Origin: RQOF01 sp964461135
Lineage (GTDB): Bacteria; Calditrichota; Calditrichia; RBG-13-44-9
Assembly (NCBI GenBank): GCA_964461135.1
Contig: CAYWTB010000001.1
Coordinates: 62,001 to 126,000 of the forward strand
Direction of reading: 5' to 3'
DNA: 64,000 nt
The notes beneath the pieces were generated by a model. That model had not been told where the DNA came from, ran no database searches, and saw only the letters and a list, made by a program, of their open reading frames with translations. Position 1 is the stretch's first letter. Every line of letters begins with the position of its first letter. A program made the translations under genes and the position numbers. This document shows positions 8,115-16,743 of the stretch, piece by piece.

Positions 8115-9812
8115 ATGGCTGCTAAAGGTTCTAAAGGGTCTATTATTCTGGAGATCCTTATTATTCTGATGGCCTTATTGTTGGTAGCGGTGATTATTGT
8201 GCCCAATCAGATCTGGGAGAAGGAAAATCGGATTACATCTGGGTGCAGACACAACATGAATTCACTTTATGAAGCGGAACGATTTTATTATCAGAAAAAT
8301 AATATATATACAGATTCTCTCTCAAAAGTGTTAAACTTTATTCAAGCGGATTCGGGGCTCAATAGACTGCAGACTCTTGTTTCATTAACCAACAGTTTTA
8401 CCAAAGTACTTAACAATATTCTGACCATCCCAAGTATTGAAAATATTTCCATAATTTCGCAGGCGTCATCGGAAATCAGGCAGGATCTGATCGGTAATGA
8501 AAGATATTTTCGTAAATACGCGGATATTGATTCCACCAGCAGTCAAATAGTGCGTGAAATATCCAGGCTGGATTCCAGCAGCATTCTTCCGAATTTCTCA
8601 CGAGTCAAATTGTTTGTGGATTCCTTGAGAGATCTCAAAGAATCCGTAAGTGACCATTCGTTGCAGGTAGCCATTTTAAGAGCCATAAACTCGGTTGATT
8701 CATTATCACTTTACTATCCCAAAATTGAAAAAACCGCATTTAATGAATTCTGGCAGGGAGAAAATAACAAGATAAACAACTTCATCAGCAGAATCCGGAC
8801 AACAGACATCAGTACCGTATCCACTGTACCGGAGCGGTTAAAAAAATTCATTGAACAAATTAATAACAACGAAAAGCTTCTGAATACGTCAAATGAGCAA
8901 AATGACAAGGAAAAACTGGATGTGGAACGGCAAAATCTGACTGAACTGCATCAGAAATTCCTTTCACCTGAATATTTCATGATTACAAAACGGTACAGTC
9001 TAACCAAACTTAACGAGACCGATTCAATCTTAATTAATCTCTCCCAGGAAAACTTCACCTGCCCGGATGCCAAAACCATTTATATGATTGACACCACCAA
9101 CAACCGGTTGACGGTTGAATGTCCGAACTTACTGAATACCTTTCATGAATGGTTCATGAATGATGTAGAACCTATTCGGAACAGGCCGGTATATGGTCAG
9201 ATGGACAGCATCAACTCCATCATTCAGCAAACCAAGGCTGTTCTTGATCAAAACAGAGGATTGTTAAGGAGGTATACTGAAGTACTTTTAATGATTAAGG
9301 AGCTATCAGTTGAAATGGATCAGATGGATGATGTTACTTTTTACCGCTATGTCATTACCACCCAATCATTCATTCAGCTGGTGGAAAAAGATAAACGGTT
9401 ATCCATTTTGAAATCGTCAATTGAAGACATGTTGAATCCACTGGACACTCTGGCTGCAAGGATCCAGCACAGAAACATCTCTGACCTGGAACAACAGCTG
9501 AATTATTTCAAGGGTAAACTTCAGGCTCTGGATTCCACTATTAACGATATGAGGTTACCGGCAAGTATCCGTAGACGGGTTGTGAGCAACGATGAGCCTT
9601 TCCAACCGGTTTTCGGTATTATGACCGAGATGAAGAACGGTTTCGATCCCGCCCATGGTGCAGTTTATGCACAGGTATCTGACAAACTTGAGAAAGATCT
9701 GTTGCACGCCATGGAAGGAATAAGTGAATCGGTATATGTCATTTTTAAAGAAGTACACATAAATCACGGTTATATATTCAATAGCGAAAAGAGCTGGGAA
9801 CAAGAGCAATGA
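8115..9812 (+). CDS. Long pseudopilin-like protein with a coiled-coil periplasmic domain
   Basis: This 565-residue protein opens with a class III-type signal. G8 is followed by SIILE, so Glu falls at mature position +5, and then by a 20-residue hydrophobic helix, as in type IV pilins and type II secretion pseudopilins. Residues 44-75 (CRHNMNSLYEAERFYY...) resemble the usual pilin alpha-1 C region. A cysteine pair, C316-P and C336-P, brackets a short hairpin as in minor pseudopilins. The intervening and C-terminal regions, rich in Leu/Ser/Asp/Gln heptads, look like coiled coil, making the protein three to four times longer than typical pilins. GCGGAGG precedes the start. It heads a likely operon with PilM- and PilN/O-like genes. 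Confidence 0.72.
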   Translation: MAAKGSKGSIILEILIILMALLLVAVIIVPNQIWEKENRITSGCRHNMNSLYEAERFYYQKNNIYTDSLSKVLNFIQADSGLNRLQTLVSLTNSFTKVLNNILTIPSIENISIISQASSEIRQDLIGNERYFRKYADIDSTSSQIVREISRLDSSSILPNFSRVKLFVDSLRDLKESVSDHSLQVAILRAINSVDSLSLYYPKIEKTAFNEFWQGENNKINNFISRIRTTDISTVSTVPERLKKFIEQINNNEKLLNTSNEQNDKEKLDVERQNLTELHQKFLSPEYFMITKRYSLTKLNETDSILINLSQENFTCPDAKTIYMIDTTNNRLTVECPNLLNTFHEWFMNDVEPIRNRPVYGQMDSINSIIQQTKAVLDQNRGLLRRYTEVLLMIKELSVEMDQMDDVTFYRYVITTQSFIQLVEKDKRLSILKSSIEDMLNPLDTLAARIQHRNISDLEQQLNYFKGKLQALDSTINDMRLPASIRRRVVSNDEPFQPVFGIMTEMKNGFDPAHGAVYAQVSDKLEKDLLHAMEGISESVYVIFKEVHINHGYIFNSEKSWEQEQ

Positions 9813-9821
9813 GGTAAAACA

Positions 9822-10757
9822 GTGTCAGATATTGCCGCTATTTCTTTAAGAGAGGACTCCCTCCTGTGGGCGGAGATCTCACACAGCAACCATATAATTC
9901 AGATTAAAAAGGCAGTGTTTGAAACACTGCCTGTATTTATAAATCACAAGACTATCCAGGAGAGAAGTACTCTCCCCACTCTGGTTTCTTTCCTGAAAGA
10001 GCTGGTAAAAAAAAACAACCTGACTACCGGTATAGTTCATCTAACTATACCCGGTCGCTTCGCCATTATTAAAAAAATTGCTGCAGATGCATCAATTCCC
10101 GGCGAAAACCTTACCGAACTCGTTTATTTTGAATTTGAAAAATCCTGGGAGGAATCCAGTCAAAACTACCGGATTTATCTGCCTGAGGGTAAAACACTGC
10201 AGAATCCGGATGGAGAGATCCTGGCGATTGCCATGCGGAAGAAGACACTTGAATTTTTTGACTCTATCTTCACCGAAGCACAATTACCTTTAGAGGTGAT
10301 CACTCCCAGCTGTTTTTCGGTAGAGGAACTTTTCAAAGCATTTTTTCCCAAAGCAACCGGACAAAATATCCTGCTGGGGTGGAACCGTAGAGGATTCGAT
10401 GCCATAATTACAGACGGACAGGATTTTCTCAACTATTTTTTCCGGCCATACAATATTAAACTTGATCCCATTGAACAGGTGTCCGAATTTGATTTGGCTA
10501 ATGGATTTTCCAACCTGATCTTCGATATTCAGCACCCATCCATTATTGAACATTCGATTTATGATATACAAACCATTTATAATTTCGGGTATTACTTCAA
10601 AACCGAATGGCTGGATTTCATGCGCAGCAGAATTCAGGTTCCTATTAATGTATTTAATTTTGATGTGACCACTACTTTCCAGATCACCAGCCTGGATTCC
10701 CGGATAACTCCGGAACAGATTTACAGATATATTGAACCCATTTCGGCACTCATTTAA
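9822..10757 (+). CDS. PilM/GspL-like actin-fold assembly protein
   Basis: This 311-residue cytoplasmic protein starts at GTG behind TGAGG, ten bases after the pseudopilin stop. The first strand pattern (IAAISLREDSLLWAEI), the VHLTIPGRF segment and the ELVYFEFEKSWE segment resemble the actin-like domain of PilM and the cytoplasmic part of GspL, which link the assembly platform to the inner membrane in pili and type II secretion. There is no transmembrane helix, which favours a PilM-like rather than a GspL-like role. Similarity is remote. The identification leans on the gene order pilin, PilM-like, membrane-anchored PilN/O-like. Confidence 0.55.
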   Translation: MSDIAAISLREDSLLWAEISHSNHIIQIKKAVFETLPVFINHKTIQERSTLPTLVSFLKELVKKNNLTTGIVHLTIPGRFAIIKKIAADASIPGENLTELVYFEFEKSWEESSQNYRIYLPEGKTLQNPDGEILAIAMRKKTLEFFDSIFTEAQLPLEVITPSCFSVEELFKAFFPKATGQNILLGWNRRGFDAIITDGQDFLNYFFRPYNIKLDPIEQVSEFDLANGFSNLIFDIQHPSIIEHSIYDIQTIYNFGYYFKTEWLDFMRSRIQVPINVFNFDVTTTFQITSLDSRITPEQIYRYIEPISALI

Positions 10758-10773
10758 TCAGGAAAATTTAAAA

Positions 10774-11886
10774 ATGGCTAAAATAAATCTTAAAACCGCA
10801 TCACCTCTCCCTGAACCGGAGAAATCGGAAAAAACAAAAACCATCAGGGAACAGGAACACAAGAAACCTCAGGTAACCGAAGAGAATGAATTTCAGGAAA
10901 CTATAAGCACGGAAGAACCGGTTGAACAAACTATTCAGAGCGAAGACGGCGATACTTTTACATTTGAAGCAGTAGAAGAACCAAAGAAACCGGCTGGAGC
11001 CAAAGCAAAAAAAATGCGTTTCCGGGAAAATGGTTTATCTGATTTATCCGGTGAGACGGACCAAAAATGGGGTGGAAATTCCACCGGCGGATGGAAAAAA
11101 TTTATTGTACTCGCGGGGATCCTGCTGGTTTCAATTATTGCCGGCTATGCTCTTTACCAGTATTCCGGTATATTTAATAATTTACCATTTCTAAAAAAGA
11201 AGGCAGCCGTAAAACAAGCACCGGTTGAAAGGCAGGCTCCGGTTTCTGAACCCGCTGCCGGTCGTCTCACTGCGGTATTTCAGAAAAACCTGGGGATCAA
11301 TTCCTATCTGAATGCCAGCCTCCAGCAGATTATCTCAAATAAGAGCAGTGCTGTCCGTCTGGCCCTTATTGTAATAACCCCTGGAGAAATCAATATAACC
11401 GTATTTTCTGATGCAACAGACAAAATTGCCCGCTATAAAAATGATCTGAATAAAAGTTTACCTAATCTCAACTTTACAACACTTTCCAGCCAAACAAAAA
11501 TGATAAATCGCACTCAGATGGTTTTTGTCGATCTAAGTACCAAAATAGCACCTTCTCTACTGCCCACTTCCTCAGCCACTGTTACTACCGTGAATCCGCC
11601 CGCCTCTTTTGATAAGGAAATAGGCAGTTTATCAAAAAAATACAGAGTTACCCTGAATTATTTAAAAGCGGGAAAAGTAATAGATACCGCACAGTTTCAG
11701 ACCAACCATTTTTATCTCAATGTGAATGGGAAAAAAGAGGGAATTTTAAATTTTATAACGGATATATCCACATCTTTTCCCGCTGCTCAAATTACAAAGA
11801 TGGCATTAAATCCTTCAAATCTGGCCACATATTCAGACAGTTATTTATCAGCCAGGATAAATATATCTTATATTAATCCCAAATAA
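10774..11886 (+). CDS. PilN/PilO-like single-pass membrane protein
   Basis: The start at 10774 follows AGGA; a longer frame from 10732 overlaps the previous gene and lacks a site. The 370-residue product has an acidic, disordered cytoplasmic N-terminus of about 100 residues (many Glu, Lys, Pro), one transmembrane helix (FIVLAGILLVSIIAGYALY, about 110-128) and a periplasmic C-terminal part with two small alpha/beta repeats. PilN, PilO and GspM share the order short cytoplasmic tail, one helix, ferredoxin-like periplasmic domain. No direct motif proves it; context with the two upstream genes supports the call. Confidence 0.5.
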   Translation: MAKINLKTASPLPEPEKSEKTKTIREQEHKKPQVTEENEFQETISTEEPVEQTIQSEDGDTFTFEAVEEPKKPAGAKAKKMRFRENGLSDLSGETDQKWGGNSTGGWKKFIVLAGILLVSIIAGYALYQYSGIFNNLPFLKKKAAVKQAPVERQAPVSEPAAGRLTAVFQKNLGINSYLNASLQQIISNKSSAVRLALIVITPGEINITVFSDATDKIARYKNDLNKSLPNLNFTTLSSQTKMINRTQMVFVDLSTKIAPSLLPTSSATVTTVNPPASFDKEIGSLSKKYRVTLNYLKAGKVIDTAQFQTNHFYLNVNGKKEGILNFITDISTSFPAAQITKMALNPSNLATYSDSYLSARINISYINPK

Positions 11887-11894
11887 ATGGACTT

Positions 11895-12446
11895 ATGCGA
11901 GTTATTTCCGGGAAATACAAAGGACGACACCTGTACTCGGCAAAAAATCAAACTATTCGTCCCACAACCGATCGTATTAAAGAATATATATTCGATATAT
12001 TAAGTGATTTCCTGAATGACGCACGGGTACTCGACCTTTTCGCAGGATCCGGAAATCTCGGGATCGAAGCTCTCAGCCGCGGAGCCAACCATATAACATT
12101 TGTGGATATATCACACAATTCTCTTAAAGTGCTGAAAAAGAATCTCCTTAGAATAAAAGTACAGGAAAATTATACGGTGGTTCAGAAGAATGCATTAACC
12201 TTTCTACGGCAAAACAAGGAATCATATGATCTGATTTTTGCAGATCCACCATTTAAGTGGAACCATTATATCGAATTATTACCCCTGGTTTTCCTGAAAG
12301 AAAACCTATCGGAGTACGGATTGTTTGTTCTGGAAAGTGAAAAATCTCATGAAATTGAATGGGAAACTAATATTTATGAGATCATCAGGCAGAAAAAATT
12401 TGACAGGAGTTTAATCACTTTTTTTGGCCGAAAGGGATTGTCATGA
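11895..12446 (+). CDS. rsmD: 16S rRNA (guanine966-N2)-methyltransferase RsmD
   Basis: This 183-residue enzyme transfers a methyl group from SAM to G966 of 16S rRNA. The N-terminal MRVISGKYKGR, then RPTTDRIKE, the SAM-binding VLDLFAGSGNLGIEALSRGA and the catalytic DPPF (in IFADPPFKW) are all family signatures, and the length is typical. It starts 8 bases after the PilN/O-like gene and overlaps coaD by 4 bases. rsmD-coaD adjacency is common in many bacteria. Confidence 0.93.
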   Translation: MRVISGKYKGRHLYSAKNQTIRPTTDRIKEYIFDILSDFLNDARVLDLFAGSGNLGIEALSRGANHITFVDISHNSLKVLKKNLLRIKVQENYTVVQKNALTFLRQNKESYDLIFADPPFKWNHYIELLPLVFLKENLSEYGLFVLESEKSHEIEWETNIYEIIRQKKFDRSLITFFGRKGLS

Positions 12447-12937
12447 AAAGAGCAATTTATCCCGGAACTTTCGATCCCATTACCCATGGTCATATGGATA
12501 TCCTAAACCGGGCCATTAAATTATTTGACGAGATCATCGTCACAATAGCCAATAATCCGAACAAAAATCCGCTGTTCAGCACGGAGGAACGGAAAAGTCT
12601 GATTGAAAAGGTTCTGGAAAATCATGAGGACAAACACAAAGTGATAATTGAGGGATTTGACGGACTGCTGGTGAATTTTGCCAGGAATAAAAAAGCTATT
12701 GCCATCATCCGCGGTCTCAGGGCTGTTTCGGACTTTGAATATGAGTTGCAGATGGCATTAATGAACCGAAGACTGGCCGACGAAATTTCCACCGTGTTCA
12801 TGATGCCCCATGAAAAATATACTTATCTGAACTCAACCATTGTGAAAGAAGTTGCCCGTCTGGGAGGAGATATTTCCAATTTTGTGCCTCATCCCGTGGA
12901 GGAGGCTCTGATGGAAAAGCTAAAAAAACAGCACTGA
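12443..12937 (+). CDS. coaD: Pantetheine-phosphate adenylyltransferase (CoA biosynthesis)
   Basis: This 164-residue protein adenylates 4'-phosphopantetheine with ATP, the fourth step of CoA synthesis. The nucleotidyltransferase motif is seen as PGTFDPITHGHMDIL, with the THGH in place, followed by RGLRAVSDFEYE and the C-terminal STIVKEVARLGGDISNFVP. The start overlaps the rsmD stop, and AAGGG precedes it. Confidence 0.95.
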   Translation: MKRAIYPGTFDPITHGHMDILNRAIKLFDEIIVTIANNPNKNPLFSTEERKSLIEKVLENHEDKHKVIIEGFDGLLVNFARNKKAIAIIRGLRAVSDFEYELQMALMNRRLADEISTVFMMPHEKYTYLNSTIVKEVARLGGDISNFVPHPVEEALMEKLKKQH

Positions 12938-13067
12938 CGTTCCATCGGGCCGTCCTGGTTTCTGACCCCTTTACTCCTTTTTATTAAAAAAGAAATACAT
13001 TGAAAGACTACTAAATATTATTAAATTTAGCTTTTATTTCTATATTAAACAGTACAAAGGACATGAC

Positions 13068-14045
13068 ATGGAGCTCGTTGAAAAAATCAGAAAACAGGCA
13101 CAACAGAAAATTAAATCCATAGTATTGCCCGAAGGCAGCGAAGAACGCGTTATTCAAGCTGCCTTCAACCTGAAAAACGGGAAAATAGCTGAACCCATAC
13201 TGCTGGGGTTTGTTGATGAAATTAACAGCCGGGCAAAAAAAATCGGAAAAGAGATTAATAACATCCAGATAATCCAGCCTGACCGGCATCCGAAATTCAG
13301 TAAGTATACAGAGCAATATTATCAGCTCCGGAAAGAAAAAGGTATGACCCCTGAAAAAGCAGACGAGACCATTAAAAACACCCTCTATTTTGGAGCCATG
13401 TTGGTCAGAGAAAACCTGGCAGCCGGGGGGGTGGCGGGATCTGTAAATACCACCGGAGATGTTCTGCGCGCGGCTATACAGATTATCGGGCTTCGCCCGG
13501 ATGTAAAGGTGGTATCCAGCTGTTTTCTGATGGTACTTTCAGACGGCAAAATACTGACCTTCGCAGACTGTGCAGTGATACCGGATCCCACACCGGTACA
13601 ACTTGCCAGCATCGCCATCAGTTCGGCCTATACCCACCGGAAACTGGCCGGAACCGAACCCAGAATCGCCATGCTGTCTTTTTCTACCAAGGGAAGCGCC
13701 TCTCATCCGCTGGTGGAAAAAGTTCTGGAGGCTACTGATCTGGTCAGAAAGACGGCTCCCGATTTACAAATAGATGGCGAACTTCAGTTCGATGCGGCAT
13801 ATATACCCGAAATAGGAAAAAGAAAAGCACCCCTGTCAACTGTGGCCGGAAACGCCAATGTATTTATCTTCCCGGACCTGAACGCCGCAAATATCGGCTA
13901 CAAGATGGTGCAGCGCCTGGCCATGGCCGACGCAGTAGGCCCGGTCATTCAGGGCCTGGCCAAACCATACAACGACCTCTCCAGAGGATGCAGCGTCGAT
14001 GATATTGTAAATGTGGCGGCCATCTGCAGTATACTGTCCGAATGA
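13068..14045 (+). CDS. pta: Phosphate acetyltransferase
   Basis: This 325-residue enzyme interconverts acetyl-CoA and acetyl phosphate. Recognisable family stretches include IVLPEGSEERVIQAA at the start, AGGVAGSVNTTGDVLRAA, SSCFLMVL, FADCAVIPDPTP, and FPDLNAANIGYKMVQRLA near the C-terminus. The length matches the short single-domain Pta type without the DRTGG regulatory domain. AAAGGA lies upstream. No acetate kinase gene is in the window. It follows coaD after 130 bases and precedes an aminotransferase by 28 bases. Confidence 0.92.
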   Translation: MELVEKIRKQAQQKIKSIVLPEGSEERVIQAAFNLKNGKIAEPILLGFVDEINSRAKKIGKEINNIQIIQPDRHPKFSKYTEQYYQLRKEKGMTPEKADETIKNTLYFGAMLVRENLAAGGVAGSVNTTGDVLRAAIQIIGLRPDVKVVSSCFLMVLSDGKILTFADCAVIPDPTPVQLASIAISSAYTHRKLAGTEPRIAMLSFSTKGSASHPLVEKVLEATDLVRKTAPDLQIDGELQFDAAYIPEIGKRKAPLSTVAGNANVFIFPDLNAANIGYKMVQRLAMADAVGPVIQGLAKPYNDLSRGCSVDDIVNVAAICSILSE

Positions 14046-14073
14046 GAAATATCTTTCTGAAGGGGATAATGAA

Positions 14074-15270
14074 ATGAAATTAGCAAGCCGTATTAACCGC
14101 ATAGAAACCTCCAAAACCCTGCAGGTAAAGGAAAAGGCGCTGGAACTGAAGGCGCAAGGAATAGAGGTCATCGATCTGACGGCGGGCGAGCCGGATTTCC
14201 CCACACCACCTTCTGTCTGCCAGGCCGGGATTGAGGCAATACAGCAGGGATTTACCAAATATACTGCCAATAATGGTATTCCCGAATTACGAACAAAAAT
14301 CGCCCAAAAATTTGCAAGAGATAATAATCTGAGCTATACTCCGGAGCAGATTATTGTATCCAGTGGTGCCAAACAATCCATTCTCAATGCCCTGTTGGTT
14401 ATGGTAGAGGAAGGCGATGAAGTTATCATTGGTTCCCCTTACTGGGTGAGCTATCCAGAACAGATTAAGATCGCCGGAGCATCACCGGTAATAATCGATA
14501 CGGCGACAACCGATTTCAAAATACAACCCCGGCAACTTGAGCAAAATATTTCATCCCGCACAAAGGCAGTTATTCTCAATAGCCCCTGCAATCCCACCGG
14601 GGTGGTTTATACTGAGCCGGAAATCCGGGATCTGGCCGATATTCTGCTGCAAAAGGATATCTGGATTATCAGTGATGAAATATATGAGAAAATAATTTTT
14701 GATCACCTGCATCATATCAGTGTGGCCACATTCGGAAATCTCATTGAAAAGTCCGTGGTCATTAACGGATTTTCCAAATCGTATTCCATGACCGGCTGGA
14801 GGCTGGGTTATGCTGCGGGACCACTTGCGGTGGTAAAAGCCATGTCTAAAATTCAGAGTCATTATACATCCAATGCCTCCTCCATATCTCAGAAAGCTGC
14901 CGTTGCAGCATTGAACGGTCCGTCGGAAGAAATTGAAAAAATGAGAAGGGTATTTGAAGAAAGAAGAAATTACATAAAATCCGTTCTGGATAAACGCTCT
15001 TATTTTTCTTATGTCTATCCGCAGGGAGCCTTTTATTTTTTCATTGATATATCTGCTGTCTTCGGAAGCAGAGGCGGAGAGAAAATGATTGAAAATTCAC
15101 TGGATGTATGCTCCTTTTTAACGGAACACTATCATTTAGTTACTGTTCCAGGTATTGCCTTCGGAGACGACCGGCATCTGAGGATATCCTTTGCCGCTTC
15201 TCAGGAATCACTTGAGATCGGCATGAGGAAACTGACAGAGGCCATGGATCACCTGATGGAACGGAAGTAG
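14074..15270 (+). CDS. Aspartate-type aminotransferase (class I, subgroup Ib-like)
   Basis: This 398-residue PLP enzyme shows LTAGEPDFPTP near the N-terminus, NPTG around 173-176, Asp201 in ISDEIYEK, and Lys235 in NGFSKSYSMTGWRLGY, the strong signature of prokaryotic aspartate or prephenate aminotransferases. I start at 14074, where AAGGGG precedes the ATG. It would transfer amino groups between aspartate and 2-oxoglutarate, possibly with broader range. It is the second class I aminotransferase in the window and is clearly different from the one at 4387. Confidence 0.9.
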   Translation: MKLASRINRIETSKTLQVKEKALELKAQGIEVIDLTAGEPDFPTPPSVCQAGIEAIQQGFTKYTANNGIPELRTKIAQKFARDNNLSYTPEQIIVSSGAKQSILNALLVMVEEGDEVIIGSPYWVSYPEQIKIAGASPVIIDTATTDFKIQPRQLEQNISSRTKAVILNSPCNPTGVVYTEPEIRDLADILLQKDIWIISDEIYEKIIFDHLHHISVATFGNLIEKSVVINGFSKSYSMTGWRLGYAAGPLAVVKAMSKIQSHYTSNASSISQKAAVAALNGPSEEIEKMRRVFEERRNYIKSVLDKRSYFSYVYPQGAFYFFIDISAVFGSRGGEKMIENSLDVCSFLTEHYHLVTVPGIAFGDDRHLRISFAASQESLEIGMRKLTEAMDHLMERK

Positions 15271-15293
15271 CATATCCGGGAAGGGAGAAAAGG

Positions 15294-15554
15294 ATGCCTA
15301 CCTATACTTACAAATGCACCCAATGCGGAATGCAGTTTGAAAGTTTTCAGAGAATTGTAGATCCGCCTCTGGAGAACTGTCCCTCCTGTCATGGAATGTT
15401 AAAACGGATTATTACCGGCGGTTCAGGACTGATATTTAAAGGATCAGGTTTTTATATCACCGATTATGCCCGTAAAAACTCAAAGGGAAACAGCACTGAA
15501 AGTGTTGAGAAAAAACCGCAAAATAAACCGGAGAAGGATTCTTCAAAACCCTGA
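15294..15554 (+). CDS. FmdB-type zinc-ribbon protein
   Basis: This 86-residue protein begins MPTYTYKCTQCGMQFE and has a second CPSC pair about 22 residues later, giving a four-cysteine zinc ribbon, then a conserved GSGFYITDY. The C-terminal 25 residues are Lys/Ser/Pro-rich and probably disordered. The family (FmdB/CxxC) is widespread and proposed to be regulatory, but its role is not established. It follows the aminotransferase by 23 bases with GGGAG near the start. Confidence 0.85.
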   Translation: MPTYTYKCTQCGMQFESFQRIVDPPLENCPSCHGMLKRIITGGSGLIFKGSGFYITDYARKNSKGNSTESVEKKPQNKPEKDSSKP

Positions 15555-15635
15555 TTTTTGCAATAGAAGTTTAACCACTGCAATACAAAATTTTCTTCCA
15601 TCTAACTAAATGGCACCCTGAGTGTACATATAAGA

Positions 15636-16646
15636 ATGTCAAATCCTAGCATAAAATATATGAAAGCTGTAGTCGCAGAAAGTCCCGGCGGACGGGAACA
15701 AATTCGTATTCAGGATTTTCCCCGCCCTGAACCTGCGGAGGAGGAACTCCTGGTGAAAGTTAAAGCGACGGCAGTAAACCGGGCGGATATTCTTCAGCGT
15801 CAGGGAATGTACCCACCCCCGCCCGGCAGCAGTGAACTCCTGGGACTGGAGATGAGTGGGGTGGTGGAATATGCCGGGAAGAAATGTAAACACTGGAAAA
15901 CCGGAGACGAAGTATTTGGATTATTGCCGGGCGGGGGCTATGCCCGTTATGCGGTAATACATCATCAGATGGCCATGAAAAAGCCCGAAAATTTAAGTTT
16001 TGAAGAAGCAGCCGCCATTCCGGAAGTTTTCCTGACCGCTTTTCTGGCGGTTGTCTGGCTTGGAAAACTTCAAAGAGATGAAATTATCCTGATCCATGCG
16101 GGAGCAAGTGGTGTGGGTACCGCAGCCATTCAGCTGGCCAAACACATTGGAGCCCGTGTCATTATCACTGCGGGATCCGAGGAAAAAATAAACAGCTGCA
16201 TCAGATTGGGTGCCGATGAAGGAATTAATTATAAGAAAGGGAAATTTCAGGAACCGGTAATGGAAATGAGCAAAAACAGGGGTGTAAATGTCATCATTGA
16301 TTTCGTGGGACAGTCATACTGGGAGCAGAATATGGAGGTTCTGGCTCCCGACGGCCGGATCGCAATTCTGGCCACCATGGGGGGATCAGAAGTTTCCAGA
16401 TTTAGTCTCCGGCAGATCATGCAAAAACGGGCAACCATTATGGGATCTACCCTCAGAAACCGCCCCTTGTCCTATAAAATACACCTGACCAAAGAGTTTT
16501 CAGATTATACCCTTCCCCTGTTAACAGATGGAACCATACATGCAGTTATTGATAGGGTGTTTCCCTGGGAAAAAGTCAGAGAGGCCCATCGCTACATGGA
16601 AGAAAACCGCAACACAGGAAAGATTGTCCTGAAGGTATCCGAATAA
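15636..16646 (+). CDS. NAD(P)H quinone oxidoreductase, zinc-free MDR family (PIG3-like)
   Basis: This 336-residue cytoplasmic enzyme shows the family N-terminus (MKAVVAESPGG), NRADILQRQGMYPPPPG, LGLEMSGVVE, and the Rossmann motif HAGASGVGTAAIQLAK around residue 150, then DFVG and a C-terminal GKIVLKV. It lacks the zinc-binding cysteines of alcohol dehydrogenases, as expected for quinone reductases that reduce quinones or enones with NADPH. The start could also be the second Met at 15660; neither has a convincing Shine-Dalgarno. Confidence 0.87.
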   Translation: MSNPSIKYMKAVVAESPGGREQIRIQDFPRPEPAEEELLVKVKATAVNRADILQRQGMYPPPPGSSELLGLEMSGVVEYAGKKCKHWKTGDEVFGLLPGGGYARYAVIHHQMAMKKPENLSFEEAAAIPEVFLTAFLAVVWLGKLQRDEIILIHAGASGVGTAAIQLAKHIGARVIITAGSEEKINSCIRLGADEGINYKKGKFQEPVMEMSKNRGVNVIIDFVGQSYWEQNMEVLAPDGRIAILATMGGSEVSRFSLRQIMQKRATIMGSTLRNRPLSYKIHLTKEFSDYTLPLLTDGTIHAVIDRVFPWEKVREAHRYMEENRNTGKIVLKVSE

Positions 16647-16743
16647 AATGCTTTGAAAATTCATACTTGTATTCCCCGCATATCCACGTTAATTTTTCCT
16701 TTCAATTAATGCTTGAATTTATTATTTGAATACGGAGGACTCC

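Noticed and set aside
15611..15624. ATGGCACCCT-R-AGT shared with the ilvE promoter spacer (minus, near 6793-6806) as a regulatory motif
   Set aside because: With one mismatch in 14 bases, chance pairs are expected in 64 kb, and the second copy has no matching promoter boxes.
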